24,834 nt of DNA from Haplomitrium mnioides (Eukaryota; Marchantiophyta; Haplomitriopsida; Calobryales): positions 141,246-166,079 of the forward strand of contig JBNGIS010001142.1 in NCBI GenBank assembly GCA_049999725.1. Reading direction: 5' to 3'. Under the pieces are notes generated by a model, which was not told the origin of the DNA, did not search any database, and worked only from the letters and a program-made list of their open reading frames with translations. The translations under genes and the position numbers were made by a program. Within the stretch, counting starts at the first letter, position 1. The number at the start of each line of letters is the position of its first letter. This document shows positions 9,968 to 19,387 of this stretch, in pieces.

Positions 9968-11011
9968 CAGCCCTGCTCTACTCCAATCTCTATGAAGCTG
10001 AAATGGTCTCCCTACAAGAGGTCGCCTCAAAATAGGTGCAGAAGTCAATCTACCTTTCAACTCTTGAAAAACTCTCTTCTGATCTTCACCCCAAATCCAT
10101 TCTTGATCCAGCTTGGTGAGCATGGTCAAGGGCTTGGCAATTTGGCTAAAACCTTTCACATATCTCTTGTAGTAACCAGCCAATCCCAAAAGTGCACAGA
10201 CTTTACTCACATCAGTGAGTTGTGGAATCTCAGCAATGGCACTCACCTTAATTTGCTGCACACCCAATCCTCCTCGATATATAGTGTGTCCCAAATACTC
10301 AATCTGGTCCTGGAAAATTTTGATTTTGCTTGGATGCACCTTCAACTCGTGATACCTAAGCATGTCGAACACCACCTGCAGATGCCTCCGATGCTTGTCC
10401 ACATGTGCTAAATAAACCAAAATATCATCAATATAACACTTGACAAAGTCCAAACCTGCCAGAACTCTATCCATCACCCCTTGGAATTCAGCTGGTCCGT
10501 TCTTCAACCCAAATGGTAAGAAAAACCACTGATATAGCCGATCCTTGCCGTATGCATCAATACCCCAAAACGTCGTTTTGGCCTTGTCCTCTTGCCTCAA
10601 TGGCAGCTGATGGTACCCTTCCTTCAAATGCAACGAGCTAAAGATCTTAGTATGCCCAACTACATCAAAGATCTCCTCAGGTGTAGGCATAGCATACCTA
10701 TCAAACTTGGTCTGCCAATTGATAGGACGATAATCACCACACACCCTCCTGTCGGTGTAGTTCTCATGCACATCCTTCTTGACCGACATCAATGTGGCAG
10801 ATGCATATTCTCCAAATGACATCTCCACCAAGCCAGCCTCCAATAAATCTTGTGTTCTGGTTTGAATCAACCCTCTCTCCACCACACTATAACGATATGG
10901 ACGTCGAAAAATAAGCACATCATTAGCCAACTCAATACGGATTCCTGGTCCTCTCAAGGTCCCCAAATTCTTCATGCTAAAAGCATAACAATGTGAATAA
11001 CCACACAAGAA
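9956..11011 (-). pseudogene. Reverse transcriptase
   Basis: One 350-codon open stretch covers nearly the whole RT: CGDYRPINWQTKFDRY and MPTPEEIFD (fingers), FSSLHLKEGYHQLPL (motif A), FLPFGLKNGPAEFQ (motif B), CYIDDILVYL (motif C with both Asp), YLGHTIYRGGLGVQ and LLGLAGYYKRYVKGF (thumb/connection). It synthesises element cDNA from RNA. Motif A has His where the catalytic Asp is expected (codon CAT, one base from GAT), so this copy should be inactive. The frame is the same as that of the methyltransferase upstream, separated only by a TAG at 11012-11014, so the ATG-less start at 11008 is not a real initiation site. The YIDD box and these blocks place it in Ty3/gypsy (Metaviridae). Confidence 0.96.
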
Positions 11012-11361
11012 CTAATGTACCTCTGCACTATGACCACTTGTCAACTGTGGTCCAACTAGTGGCACCCATTTTTTCACAAGAGCCAAGTGATCTTTTTGCT
11101 TCACATCTAGCTTTGCTGAAATCTGGCTAGCTGAAATGTCATGTGGTGGAGTCAGACCTGAATCGTGATCCGCTGAACTATCACTCCCTTGGGCTGAAAT
11201 CTGATTGTCAAAAAAATGACTTGCTACAACTTTAGATGTGTGGATCAACCCTAGCATGGCCTTTGTGGTGCCTGATACTATGCCTCCAACAATAGCCTTC
11301 ATTGTCTCAGAAGGTTGCATGCTGACTATCAGTGAGTTGGTCATCTCAAAAGATCGCATCC
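11012..11361 (-). pseudogene. Linker between methyltransferase and reverse transcriptase
   Basis: About 115 codons in the same frame as both neighbours, continuous with methyltransferase motif X and ending at the TAG before the RT. It is rich in Ser, Met and small residues, with repeated SAQ/SADH-like stretches and a basic patch near the end. I recognise no domain. A spacer or protease-cleavage region of the polyprotein is the simplest reading. Its openness supports the claim that the methyltransferase is fused to the RT. Confidence 0.6.
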
Positions 11362-12600
11362 TGCGCTCTTCAGCTACCCCCAAACCCACAATCCATGTAA
11401 GGCAATTCAAATCCATGGCTTGTCCCAGCACATGGCGTTGCTCAATCTCGACGACAGATGCAACATCAGTGGTACCAGTGGAGAACCCCATTGCCCTCTC
11501 TCTCTTATTGGCATTGGGTTCCACTAGCTTCTACAAGGTTGCATCCCAAATAAAACCAGGGCCTCCTGCCCAAAATGCATAAGATGCAAGATTACTCACC
11601 AGCGTGGGCAATGCTCCACAAGGTTGATCTACCATGTTGACTAGCGCCAATAGTGGGCAGTCAGCATAAAGTACCCTCTAAGCATAACGTCCCACATCCA
11701 AAATATCATCCACAATGGCACTTGGTGATCTCATAATCATGTTATAAGCTCTCTTTAGCACCTCGGTAGGCAACAAGTTAGTCCACCACAATTGTGGCTG
11801 GTGTGTTTGTGATCTTGCTTGTGCGGTATCCAACAATACGACAAGTCCTATCCAAGAACGCACCTGATAAACACTCTTCATAAGGCATTGGTGACTATCT
11901 CCCAATATAGGCACATTCTCCAAGATATACGCAGGAAGTGGTACCTGATACCTGATGGAGTTGGAGATGGCGTAGAATCCTTAGCATCTCCAAAACAATT
12001 TTAAGCAAGGGTCTTGCAACCCTTGGCCCAAGCCAGCCCTCGATTGGCCTTGACATGGCCATCCTGCAATCAACAAATCAACAGACCCCACTCTAGCTAA
12101 GTGGTCCGCCCCCCGCAATAAAAATATTGGTCGGCAATGCATGCAGATAACCTCGCACTACACTAACTGAAAGCAATTGTGGAAATTGCTCAACCATCAT
12201 TGCCACATACCTCAAGGAGATTCTGCGAGCAATCTCACCCTTCTCCACATACAAATACCGTTGAACTGGAATCCCTACCTGGAGCACAATAGCTAACCCA
12301 GTGCTAATGCCTCCAAACAACTCCAACAAACAAATACCATCAGCAGAAGACTGCCATGACATCGGCATAGTATCTAATGGTGAAAGATTTACAGGTCTAG
12401 GTGTGACAAAACCATCCAGTGCATGACCTGGCGGAAATCCATCATGCCAAGCATCCTCAACCAACTTGGATGCCTGTACCTGCGACAACCTCTTCTTACT
12501 TCCACTCACATGAATCACCTCACCTGACGACGATGATGCTTGCCTCGGAACCTCTGAATACGCTTCCTCAATAGAAGAAATGTCAGTTGCATATGCATTC
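11362..12600 (-). pseudogene. C5-cytosine DNA methyltransferase domain (DNMT3-like) inside gypsy pol
   Basis: The hallmark motifs occur in canonical order. Motif I is LLELFGGISTGL (12294-12329, AdoMet binding), followed by an acidic residue in YLYVEKGE (motif II, about 12245). Motif IV is LLIAGWPCQGQS with the catalytic Cys codon at 12053-12055. Motif VI is ILENVP (11912-11920 for ENV). Motif VIII is around QARSQTHQPQLWWTNL (11774-11821). Motif IX is RERAMGF and motif X is HVLGQAMDLN (about 11407-11435). These enzymes transfer a methyl group from S-adenosylmethionine to C5 of cytosine. The order is not the rearranged one of plant DRM enzymes. The GTTDV spacing before motif X recalls DNMT3. 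One frameshift lies in a six-base G run (12109-12114, C on the plus strand), and stops lie at 11981-11983, 11678-11680 and 11531-11533. Motifs IV to X share the RT frame. Arg-to-Gln changes in motif VIII look like CpG decay. Confidence 0.9.
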
Positions 12601-12709
12601 CCTTCTAGTAAGTCAGAGTAGTCAATGATAACCTAAGAAAATGTTGATAATGCCAAAGGCTGTGAAATTGGACCTCCAACTGGTATACTGAATCTGATAG
12701 GTAACCTGC

Positions 12710-13150
12710 TCAATCGTGCCTCTCTAGATTGCCATCCATGCCAATAGAACACTGACTTGTCCCAATAGTGAACCCCATGGGATATAACACTGTACACCCC
12801 ACCAAAACATCATAAGACTTGGCCTTGGTAAGTATGGCCCAAGCACTCACATATGAGCTATATGTGGAATAATCAGCTTGCACTCTAAGCTCAATCTCTC
12901 CACGTGTAATGTGCTGCGTGGGTGAAGGTCCTCCCAATGAAGTCTGAATGGAGAAAGGGCAGATATCCACATCTCTGAGCCTTAATCCCAACCCTTGTAC
13001 ATCTGACTTGCCTAACATTAACGGTTGTGCACATGTATCCAAAAGTACTCTGGCTGGCCTGTATACTACATTTGAAGAACCGACAAGTTGGAAGATACCA
13101 CTTCGATTGTTGATAGACACCACATTGGGTCTAAATCTTGTCCTCTCCAA
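12710..13150 (-). pseudogene. Retroviral-type aspartic protease
   Basis: A 146-codon open stretch with the dimeric retropepsin pattern: a beta-rich lead (GIFQLVGSSNVVYRPARV), the active-site box VLLDTCAQ, a flap-like middle and the second hydrophobic-Gly block YDVLVGCTVLYPMGF. It would cleave the gag-pol polyprotein. The active-site triplet reads Asp-Thr-Cys where Asp-Thr/Ser-Gly is usual (codon TGT, one base from GGT), so it may be inactive. A frame change near 12720-12735 leads into the segment before the methyltransferase, which is open except for a TAG at about 12640. Confidence 0.82.
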
Positions 13151-13156
13151 TGATGG

Positions 13157-13438
13157 TCAGGCTGATAGCTCCATCATCCGTGCCACAGCAGCATGCCATA
13201 TCTCACCTCTAGACGTAGAGGCACCTACATCAACTGCTCTACTCATAGGTTTCACTTGCATACTTGAAGTAGCATCTTGAGTCTCTCCACATTGTATGGC
13301 TGCCAACCTCAACACTTCAACTTGTGTGACTCCTCTAGTCAACACATCCCTAGCTAAAAACAGTGGTTTCTCGACCACTAGCCTAGCTATCTCCATAGCC
13401 AAAGACGCACTCCCCTCCACCTTGGCTGATCTCTCCAC
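13157..13438 (-). pseudogene. Segment between gag and protease
   Basis: A 93-codon open stretch rich in Ala, Val, Glu and Arg, in a different frame from gag and protease because of small indels on both sides. It has no recognised domain. It probably represents the end of gag or a gag-protease spacer. Confidence 0.5.
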
Positions 13439-13511
13439 CCTTTGGAAGCCTGAGACGAATGCATGGACGTAGTCCTCACTAAATTTGTCAACTCAAATGA
13501 CTGTGGAAGTC

Positions 13512-14677
13512 TTACCTATCGGTGAGCATCCCCCTCTGAGGATCTAACTCCACTGCTGCTCTCCTATGCTCAATAGCCTTGCCTTCTGCTCTGGTCACTA
13601 CCGTAGACACATCAATGTGGGCTGTCCCACACATGAATCCCATACCAGCTAAATCTCCATCAACTGCGTATGAAGTAGAGGCTTCACCTCCAGAGTTGGG
13701 CCTTGCTTGAGCTGAAGTCATGGCAGCTAACTGCTGCTACAACTGTGTGATCCTAGCATCCTTAGGATCAACAGTAGCTGTTGGAGCACCCACCTCAACT
13801 CTCTCAACTGGTGATGCTCCTTTGCCACGACCACCTCGCTCGCCTCTACCTTGCTCACATGTACGAGCTCCTCCTCACTGCAACTCTGGGTGAAGCGAAA
13901 AACATATGTCCCTGGTGTGACCCATGACCCCACAATGGTCACATTGATGTTGGCTAGTTGCACTTGGATCTCCAGAACACGCTGCTCGTGGCTTCTTTGC
14001 CTTTGGACATAGCATGCCTCTGCATATGATCTCCACCACAGGTTCAACAACCTGACTGCTGACCTCCATAAGATGGCAAAGCTGACTGCCCTCCAGCTTT
14101 CTGACCCTTCCATGGTGCAGACTGTGATGTACATTTGGCTAGAGACGCAAACTTTGGTGCTTCCTTCTGAAATCCTACAGTGACCACTCTCTCATTCACC
14201 AAGTCAAGCTCTATGTGCTCTGACAATGTGAACACAATGGCAAGAGTGGGATCAGAATCCCTGAGAAGGGTGGCATCTCTCACTCTCCTCCTCAAATCCC
14301 TGTCAAGGATGGAATACCAAAACTGTATAGCTTGAGCCTTTGTCACTCCCTTCGTGACATTGATAAGCCTTCTCATCCTGGTGTAAGCTTCCCTCAAGCT
14401 CTCTCTAGTCTTGCGATGGAACTCCTGAAGACTCTTCAGCTTGTTCGTCTGCACACCTTGGTAATTTTGCTTGAGAATCTCAAAAAACTCAACCACAAGG
14501 TAAACCACTAAAACCCCTCCACTCTTTGCTGCACTGACTAGAATAGATGTACTGAAAACTGCTCCTGCTCCTGAAGCACCAATATTGTGGCTAGTGCCAC
14601 TAGAGGATGTTGTATGAGTCGTAGGGTAATGGGCACTTGCCCTTCCACCATAGGTGATGGAGACATAATTGGATGAC
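13512..14677 (-). pseudogene. Gag with CCHC zinc knuckle, 5' end cut off by the nested insertion
   Basis: From 14677 downward the frame is open through 14508 and on to 14044. It holds a helical capsid-like region (EFFEILKQNYQG, QEFHRKTRESLREAYTRMRRL) typical of gypsy Gag 'retrotrans_gag' folds. After a frame change, the nucleocapsid knuckle CDHCGVMGHTRDIC (Cx2Cx4Hx4C) appears at about 13890-13950. A basic Gly/Arg-rich and Gln-rich tail follows in further frames down to 13512. Gag packages element RNA in virus-like particles. At 14678 the reading frame meets the first base of the plus-strand element's LTR, so the N-terminal part lies beyond the window. Confidence 0.82.
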
Positions 14678-15459
14678 TATCAACCAGCAATTCAGGTACC
14701 TAAAGCAAAATTCAAGAAATCGGAAGAATCTCTGGCACAACGACCCTTGGCAAGTGTGAAGGCATTTCAAGAGCCACGGATTACTCTCAAACAGCTACTA
14801 AGAGCAGGGCCCATGATTCCTATGAGGAAGACATGATCATGGCGGAAAGATGAGTAGAGGGAAATGATCGCCAGCTAGAGGAGGGGTCCCATTTCAAAAT
14901 CCAAAGCAGGCCAGCGAGAATCTGTGGACCTCAAGAGGATGCGGGGATCGAAGCCGAGCAAGGGGAAAGGAACACCCAATCCAAGCAAAGCGATCCGAGA
15001 AGAAAGAACGGATCCATAATCAGAAATCCAAAAGCACTCAGAGGAGGCAGATCGCGGACATGTCCTACAGCAGCCACAAATCAGGAAGCAAGGATCGGGG
15101 ATGAAATGAGGAAGCGAGGTCAACACAAGGGTGAGCTAGGCCAGGGAAGGGGGACGCCTCAATCCTGCAAGCAAGAGCACGCCCTGCAAGGGCCGATCGA
15201 GCACTTCTCGAATCCACGGATCCTAGCGGAAACGTGGAGTTCCCTGAACGCCCCATGAGATTCCACGAAAACATGGCATCTCCGAAGCGATTCACGGGAT
15301 TCCACGGAAGATGTGGCAGCCCCAAGGAGTCCAAGGATCTGTGGGAAGCCGCCTTCCTAAGTGGGGATCCCACTTAACAGGGTTCCGATCCATCTTACAA
15401 CGTGGGGACCCCACTTAAGAGGGATCCGCGAAGAGTCCAACCGGGGAGCGAGGAGGAAG

Positions 15460-15930
15460 GCCCGAAATAGTGGCATATCGTGGGTCTGGCCGAAGGAAAA
15501 CAGGAGAGTGCCGAAAGGGTGATTCAGCGGAGATCCAAGAAAAAGAGGATCAAGGAAGCCGAAAGGGCGACTTAGCGCGGATCCAACAGGAGGAAAAGCA
15601 GAGGAGAGCCGAAAAGGGGACAAATCATCGAACAGTCCGACGAAGAGCGAGTAAAGGCGAAAAGGCAACTTGGCGGCGATTCGGTCCAACGATGCGCGGC
15701 AGTGGTGAAACAGTGATCCATCGCAAACCGCCCAATGGGAAGAAGGCTGAGCCAGAAGGGCGATATGGCGCCGATCCGGTTGGGAGAAACGAGGGGTACG
15801 CCAAAAAGGCAATCTATCGATGAATCGAGGAGCAAGATGAGGTCGGGTGGAAAATCAAGCTAACGCCGGTGCGATCGACGGAGGAGCAAGCGGCGCCGAA
15901 AGGGTGACTCTTTGTAGCTTCGGCATGACT
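15460..15930. repeat. ~48-bp degenerate tandem array inside the LTR
   Basis: A motif close to GCCGAAAGGGYGAYTYAGCG recurs at 15460, 15510, 15558, 15608, 15656, about 15704, 15751, 15800, about 15848 and 15894. The spacing is a steady 47-50 bases even where units are degenerate. The 3' LTR has the same array at 24665, 24714, 24761 and 24811 before the window ends. The array therefore predates the insertion and belongs to the LTR. Tandem arrays in the upstream part of LTRs often act as enhancers. Confidence 0.85.
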
Positions 15931-16152
15931 AAGGGAGAAAGTTCGACACGGTATGGCCGCGACATCCGAAAGTTTGAAAGGGGCAAACGGTCTGAAAGGG
16001 CCTTGTAGTTCTTGTATCAAGCTTTCAAAAATGTTAACGAAGAAAGCCTCATGCACGCGCATAGTTCTTATTTCAAATGTACGATAAAACTGCAACATCG
16101 GCACAAGTTCTTATTCGGCGAGCGAAGGGAGTCTGCAGCGGTTCTTCGGACG

Positions 16153-16644
16153 ACGTGGCGCTCTAAGATGCAAGGAGGGGCTTTCGTGGGTCAACTTTGG
16201 AAAGAAGTCAGCTGACGGTCCGCCTACCCCTTTGCAAGGCGGCGTTAGACTGCGCCTTTCAGATGACGTGGCGACTCGGGGAGCCTCGAGCAAAGTCAGA
16301 GGACATGCGGCAACAGGTGAGAGCTCATCGGACCTCGGGCCGTGAGCTAATCAACTTCAGAAGGGAGGGTCAGCGCGATGGTCAGCCTACCCCCTTGCGA
16401 GGCGGCATCGGACGGCGGTGCAGCGGATGACGTGGCACGTAGAGGATGACCTAGGATCTGCGGAGAAATCCTTGGAGATTTCGTGGATTGGGTTCCGCGA
16501 GGCACTTCGGAACTCTGTTCCAAAGAACCCTTTTGGACTTAATTCTGAAGGAATCTGTGGAATCTCGACCCGCGAGATTCTTTGGACCCCTGTTACAGTA
16601 CCGTTGTACTTGGATCTTCCTAACCGCTCGACAGGACACGTGGC
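16153..16644 (+). promoter_or_regulatory. Cluster of ACGTGGC boxes and a ~70-bp direct repeat in the presumed U3
   Basis: ACGTGGC occurs at 16153-16159, 16266-16272, 16430-16436 and 16638-16644. The last is preceded by C, giving a CACGTGGC G-box, and two others are TGACGTGGC. These match the ACGT-core sites bound by plant bZIP factors. Two of them lie at the ends of a direct repeat (16207-16275 and 16369-16439, offset about 163) that also shares a block reading (g)cctacccc..ttgc(a/g)aggcggc. I infer LTR promoter elements. No TATA box is obvious. Confidence 0.5.
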
Positions 16645-18066
16645 ACCTTCTCCCATTCCGTTGTAACGGGAATAACGACCGCAGGAGACACGCATCGTCT
16701 CCTCCTATTTCGAAGCCAACGGGATTAACGACTATTCATCGGATCAAGCTTGCGGGATCAGCGCGCGGGAGAGTATACCTCAGTGACCTTCAAAATTCTT
16801 CGGGTTGATGCACGTGCGATTACAGGAAGCGATAGCGACTGCAAGACAAGAGAATTGCGCATGGTAAGGCAGGGGTGAAGAATTCAGTGAGGAATTACGT
16901 GAAGCGGATGTACTAACTCCAGGAGGCCAGGGGGATTCAGAGGTGGACTGGAGGGGCGCCGAAAATCGTAGAGTGAGAAGCTCTAGATGCTCGGGTGATC
17001 CAGGTGAGCTCGTCCTTGCCAGTGGACTAGAGCGGAGGTGGACCGATATGATAGTTTGAAGGAATTTTTGGCTTGCTGAGAACTAAGGAGAGGCTACCAA
17101 GTGAGGAGCTTGGAGTTGTCTCAGCATTTCCTTGTGCTAGCGCATCAGCCCAGAGTGTTTGGAGTACACTCTGGTGTGATTCTTCAAGTGGAGCTGAGAG
17201 GGGGGGCTACGTTAGTGCTTGCGCATTGCGCGGGATGACCCGTCGAGGCTCGGGGGTGGAGTGAGCTACAAGCAGTTGGGAAAACTGTCTTCCATATGTG
17301 GAAGTCAAAGAAATCCTCTTTCGAGCATGAGGAAGTAAATTCAGGGCTTCTAGCGATGGAAGTAGAAAACTATCTGGAGAGGAGGGTGTGTGGGTAAGTT
17401 GTTGGAAGGTTGGGCTACAGGTTGTAAGGCAGCAAGGATTCAGAAGGGAGGTGATAGTTGGTGGAAATCCAGAGGGCCTTCAAGGACTCTGTTCCTCTTG
17501 CAAATATTGTATAAACTGTTTGTGCATATGTGTAGTTAGATTTCCTTTTTGCAAGTGCGTTCTAGAGCTTTGTTGGATTAGGAGGCATCAAGGCCAGCTG
17601 AGTAGACCTTGGGATAGATCTAAAGGGGGAGTCCAATCCCTTGACATAGTTTTGATTACTTGGGGGTGAATGCTCTTTGCCTCTGATCTTGTAGGATAGT
17701 TTAGGTGTTAGATCATATTAGGATAACTAGGCATTAGTTGTATCAATCCTGTGACAACCCTGAGAGGGGGAGTCCAACCTTGTTTGTTGAACATTGGTGT
17801 AGGTCACAACACCCATTCTGCCCCAAGCACAAATAAGGTGGCAGGGCCTAAGTCATTGGGTCCTTTGAATAAAGCGGAAGAGTTACACAAAGCATAGCTG
17901 GAGGTCATGGATGTGGACATGGGGATGTTTGAGTAATTGACTTGAGTGCAACCAGAGAGAGAGAGAGTGGTGTGTTAAAGGCTGGAAAGGAAAGGAAGAA
18001 TCCTTAGAGCCTGAAAGTGGTAACTGGCAAGGGGCCATCTCAAAAAAGAACTTAAAAGCCTACAAT
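16645..18066 (+). other. Distal LTR and leader before gag, no gene
   Basis: No frame here shows retrotransposon or host motifs. The block 'gggggagtccaa' occurs twice (about 17622 and 17766). A candidate primer-binding site begins at 17795 (TGGTGTAGGTCAC), but I cannot match it confidently to a tRNA 3' end. Confidence 0.4.
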
Positions 18067-19387
18067 ATGTCCTCCCCTACCTCCGAAGAGGCAATTGAGA
18101 GGGTTAAGGCCAAGAATAGGGGAGCAACATGAATTTTTGGCGCTAAAAAGAGGGCCAAAGGTTTAGAGAAACTTGAGACCAACCCGAACCAGAGACACCG
18201 CTCTGTGCACTTGAGCCTCAAGTCAATTTGGAAGAAAGCCATTTCCTACAAATAGAGCAACTAGAGGTTGAATCTATTGAGGAGGAGTGGCAGAAAGGGG
18301 AGATTTCTAGGTGGAAGTGGCAGTGGCCAGTGGAGGGATGGCCAATCCTATACCACCTTCTGGGCTTCGGGGAAGATTCAAATATAGGTCCTTCAAGGGA
18401 TGCCCGAAGGATGACCTAGACGCATGGCTGGATGACCTTGAGGATGCTGCTGCAAATGGGGAAGCCCATGTCAAGATTGGGATCCTACTAGCAGTGTTGA
18501 AAGGAGAGGCCCAGCCTTGGTACAAAGACTTGCCAAACAATGTCAAAAGGGACTGGCATGCATTCAAGGCAGCCTTCATAACAGAGTTCCGAGGGATTGG
18601 TGAAGAGACAGAGGCGCTGATCAAGATGGGTCAGCTGAGGATGAAGAGGAAAGAGTCTGTGAGGAAGTACCTCCAACGATTCAAGAAAGTGGCGAGGAAG
18701 CTAAACCCTCTAGCCACTGATGGGATGCTCACAGCATGGTTCCTGGCAGCGCTCCCCAGAGGAATTGGGACTTGGATGCGCCAAATGGATCCACAAACTC
18801 TCGATGAGGCAGTCAATGCAGCCAGATCCCATGTGAAGGCTGTTATCACCAGTTCTCGGAGGAAGTCAAGGTCCAAGTATGAATCTGACGATTATTCGGA
18901 CACCTCAGACAATGACGAGGAAACATATCAGAGTTTCGAGTCCTCTTTGGAAAGCGAGAATGAGTCTAGTAGCAACAACTCAGAGGAGGACAGAACATCC
19001 AGAAAGAAAAAGAAGAAGAAGGACCTGAAGAAGAAGAAGCAAACCAAGGAGAGTAGTCATCGCAAGGGCGCCAGCAAAGGAAGATACAAGAAAGCTGAAC
19101 CCGAACCCGAGGCAAGTAGGAAGTCAGGGGGGAGGGATGGAATTGAGGAGCTGAGCGCCAAGATGGAGGCGATGAACATACTCTTGGCAGGAATCAAGCC
19201 GGAGGGTAGGCCCTTGCCAACCAGAAGAGTTGGTGTTTTGTGCGTCAGGTGCAAGCAACACAGACATTCCCCCCAAGAATGTCCAAACGACACAAATGTT
19301 GTGCACTATGTGAGGGAAGAAGTACCAGAGTACATCAGGGAGGAAGTGGAGTATGTCCTAGAGGAGCCCCCAAAAATGATGTATTAG
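18067..19387 (+). pseudogene. Gag of the plus-strand element
   Basis: A likely start is the ATG at 18067 (MSSPTSEEAIERVKAKNRG), followed by an in-frame TGA and two frame changes. The main open stretch is 18311-19387 (first in-frame ATG 18338). It contains a capsid-like helical domain: DLDAWLDDLEDAA, LKGEAQPWYKDLP, WHAFKAAFITEFRG, RKYLQRFKKVARKL, AWFLAALPRGIGTWM. A Ser/Glu/Asp-rich stretch and a lysine run (19001-19046) come next, then a first zinc knuckle CVRCKQHRHSPQEC (19241-19282). The stop at 19385-19387 is probably secondary, because the same frame continues into two more knuckles. Gag forms the particle and binds RNA. Confidence 0.9.

Larger units (their letters stand above)
7997..14677 (-). 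mobile_element. Ty3/gypsy LTR retrotransposon carrying a DNA methyltransferase and a PHD finger, interrupted by a later insertion
   Basis: Read on the minus strand the order is gag/zinc knuckle, protease, C5-cytosine methyltransferase, RT, RNase H, integrase, integrase C-terminal region, PHD finger. The RT-RNase H-integrase order is that of Ty3/gypsy, not copia. From methyltransferase motif IV (about 12058) down to the PHD finger the frame is constant modulo 3, apart from RNase H, and is broken mainly by single stop codons. That shows one long original polyprotein. The gag frame stays open up to 14677, where the LTR of the plus-strand element begins, so the 5' part of gag and the 5' LTR were displaced to the right, outside the window. 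The 3' LTR is expected below 7997 but cannot be delimited. Several catalytic positions are lost, so the copy is dead. Confidence 0.93.
14678..17793 (+). repeat. 5' LTR (start firm, end uncertain)
   Basis: The start is set by alignment with the 3' copy: TATCAACCAGCAATTCAGG here against TGTCAGCCAGCGATTTAGG at 23882. The first dinucleotide was therefore TG, now mutated to TA. Homology is demonstrated only to 15630 because the 3' copy is cut by the window end. The end given is a candidate: ACA at 17791-17793, one base before a TGG (17795) that could open a primer-binding site, about 270 bases before the probable gag start. That gives an LTR of about 3.1 kb, long but within the range of plant gypsy elements. 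An earlier end near 16.8 kb is also possible. Confidence 0.55.

Noticed and set aside
12294-12329. Plant DRM-type methyltransferase
   Set aside because: DRM enzymes have rearranged motifs (VI-X before I-V). Here motif I precedes IV, VI, VIII and X.
11362-12600. Methyltransferase as a separate host DNMT gene or pseudogene next to the element
   Set aside because: It sits between protease and RT on the same strand. Motifs IV to X are in the RT frame, and the linkers on both sides are open apart from single stops, so it is part of pol.
15470-15835. Overlapping open frames of 87-151 codons on both strands inside the LTR
   Set aside because: They lie in the GC-rich ~48-bp tandem array, where a 48-base period keeps frames open by chance. 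There are no motifs, and the 3' LTR does not keep the same frames.
15460-15930. CRISPR array
   Set aside because: The units are degenerate and continuous, without unique spacers, in a eukaryotic LTR.
16269-16281. TGGCGACTCGGGG as a primer-binding site (resembles the tRNA-Arg type of Ogre/Tat)
   Set aside because: It lies inside a direct repeat whose other copy lacks the match, has no CA end just before it, and is about 1.8 kb before gag. It is kept only as an alternative LTR end to be tested with the full 3' LTR.
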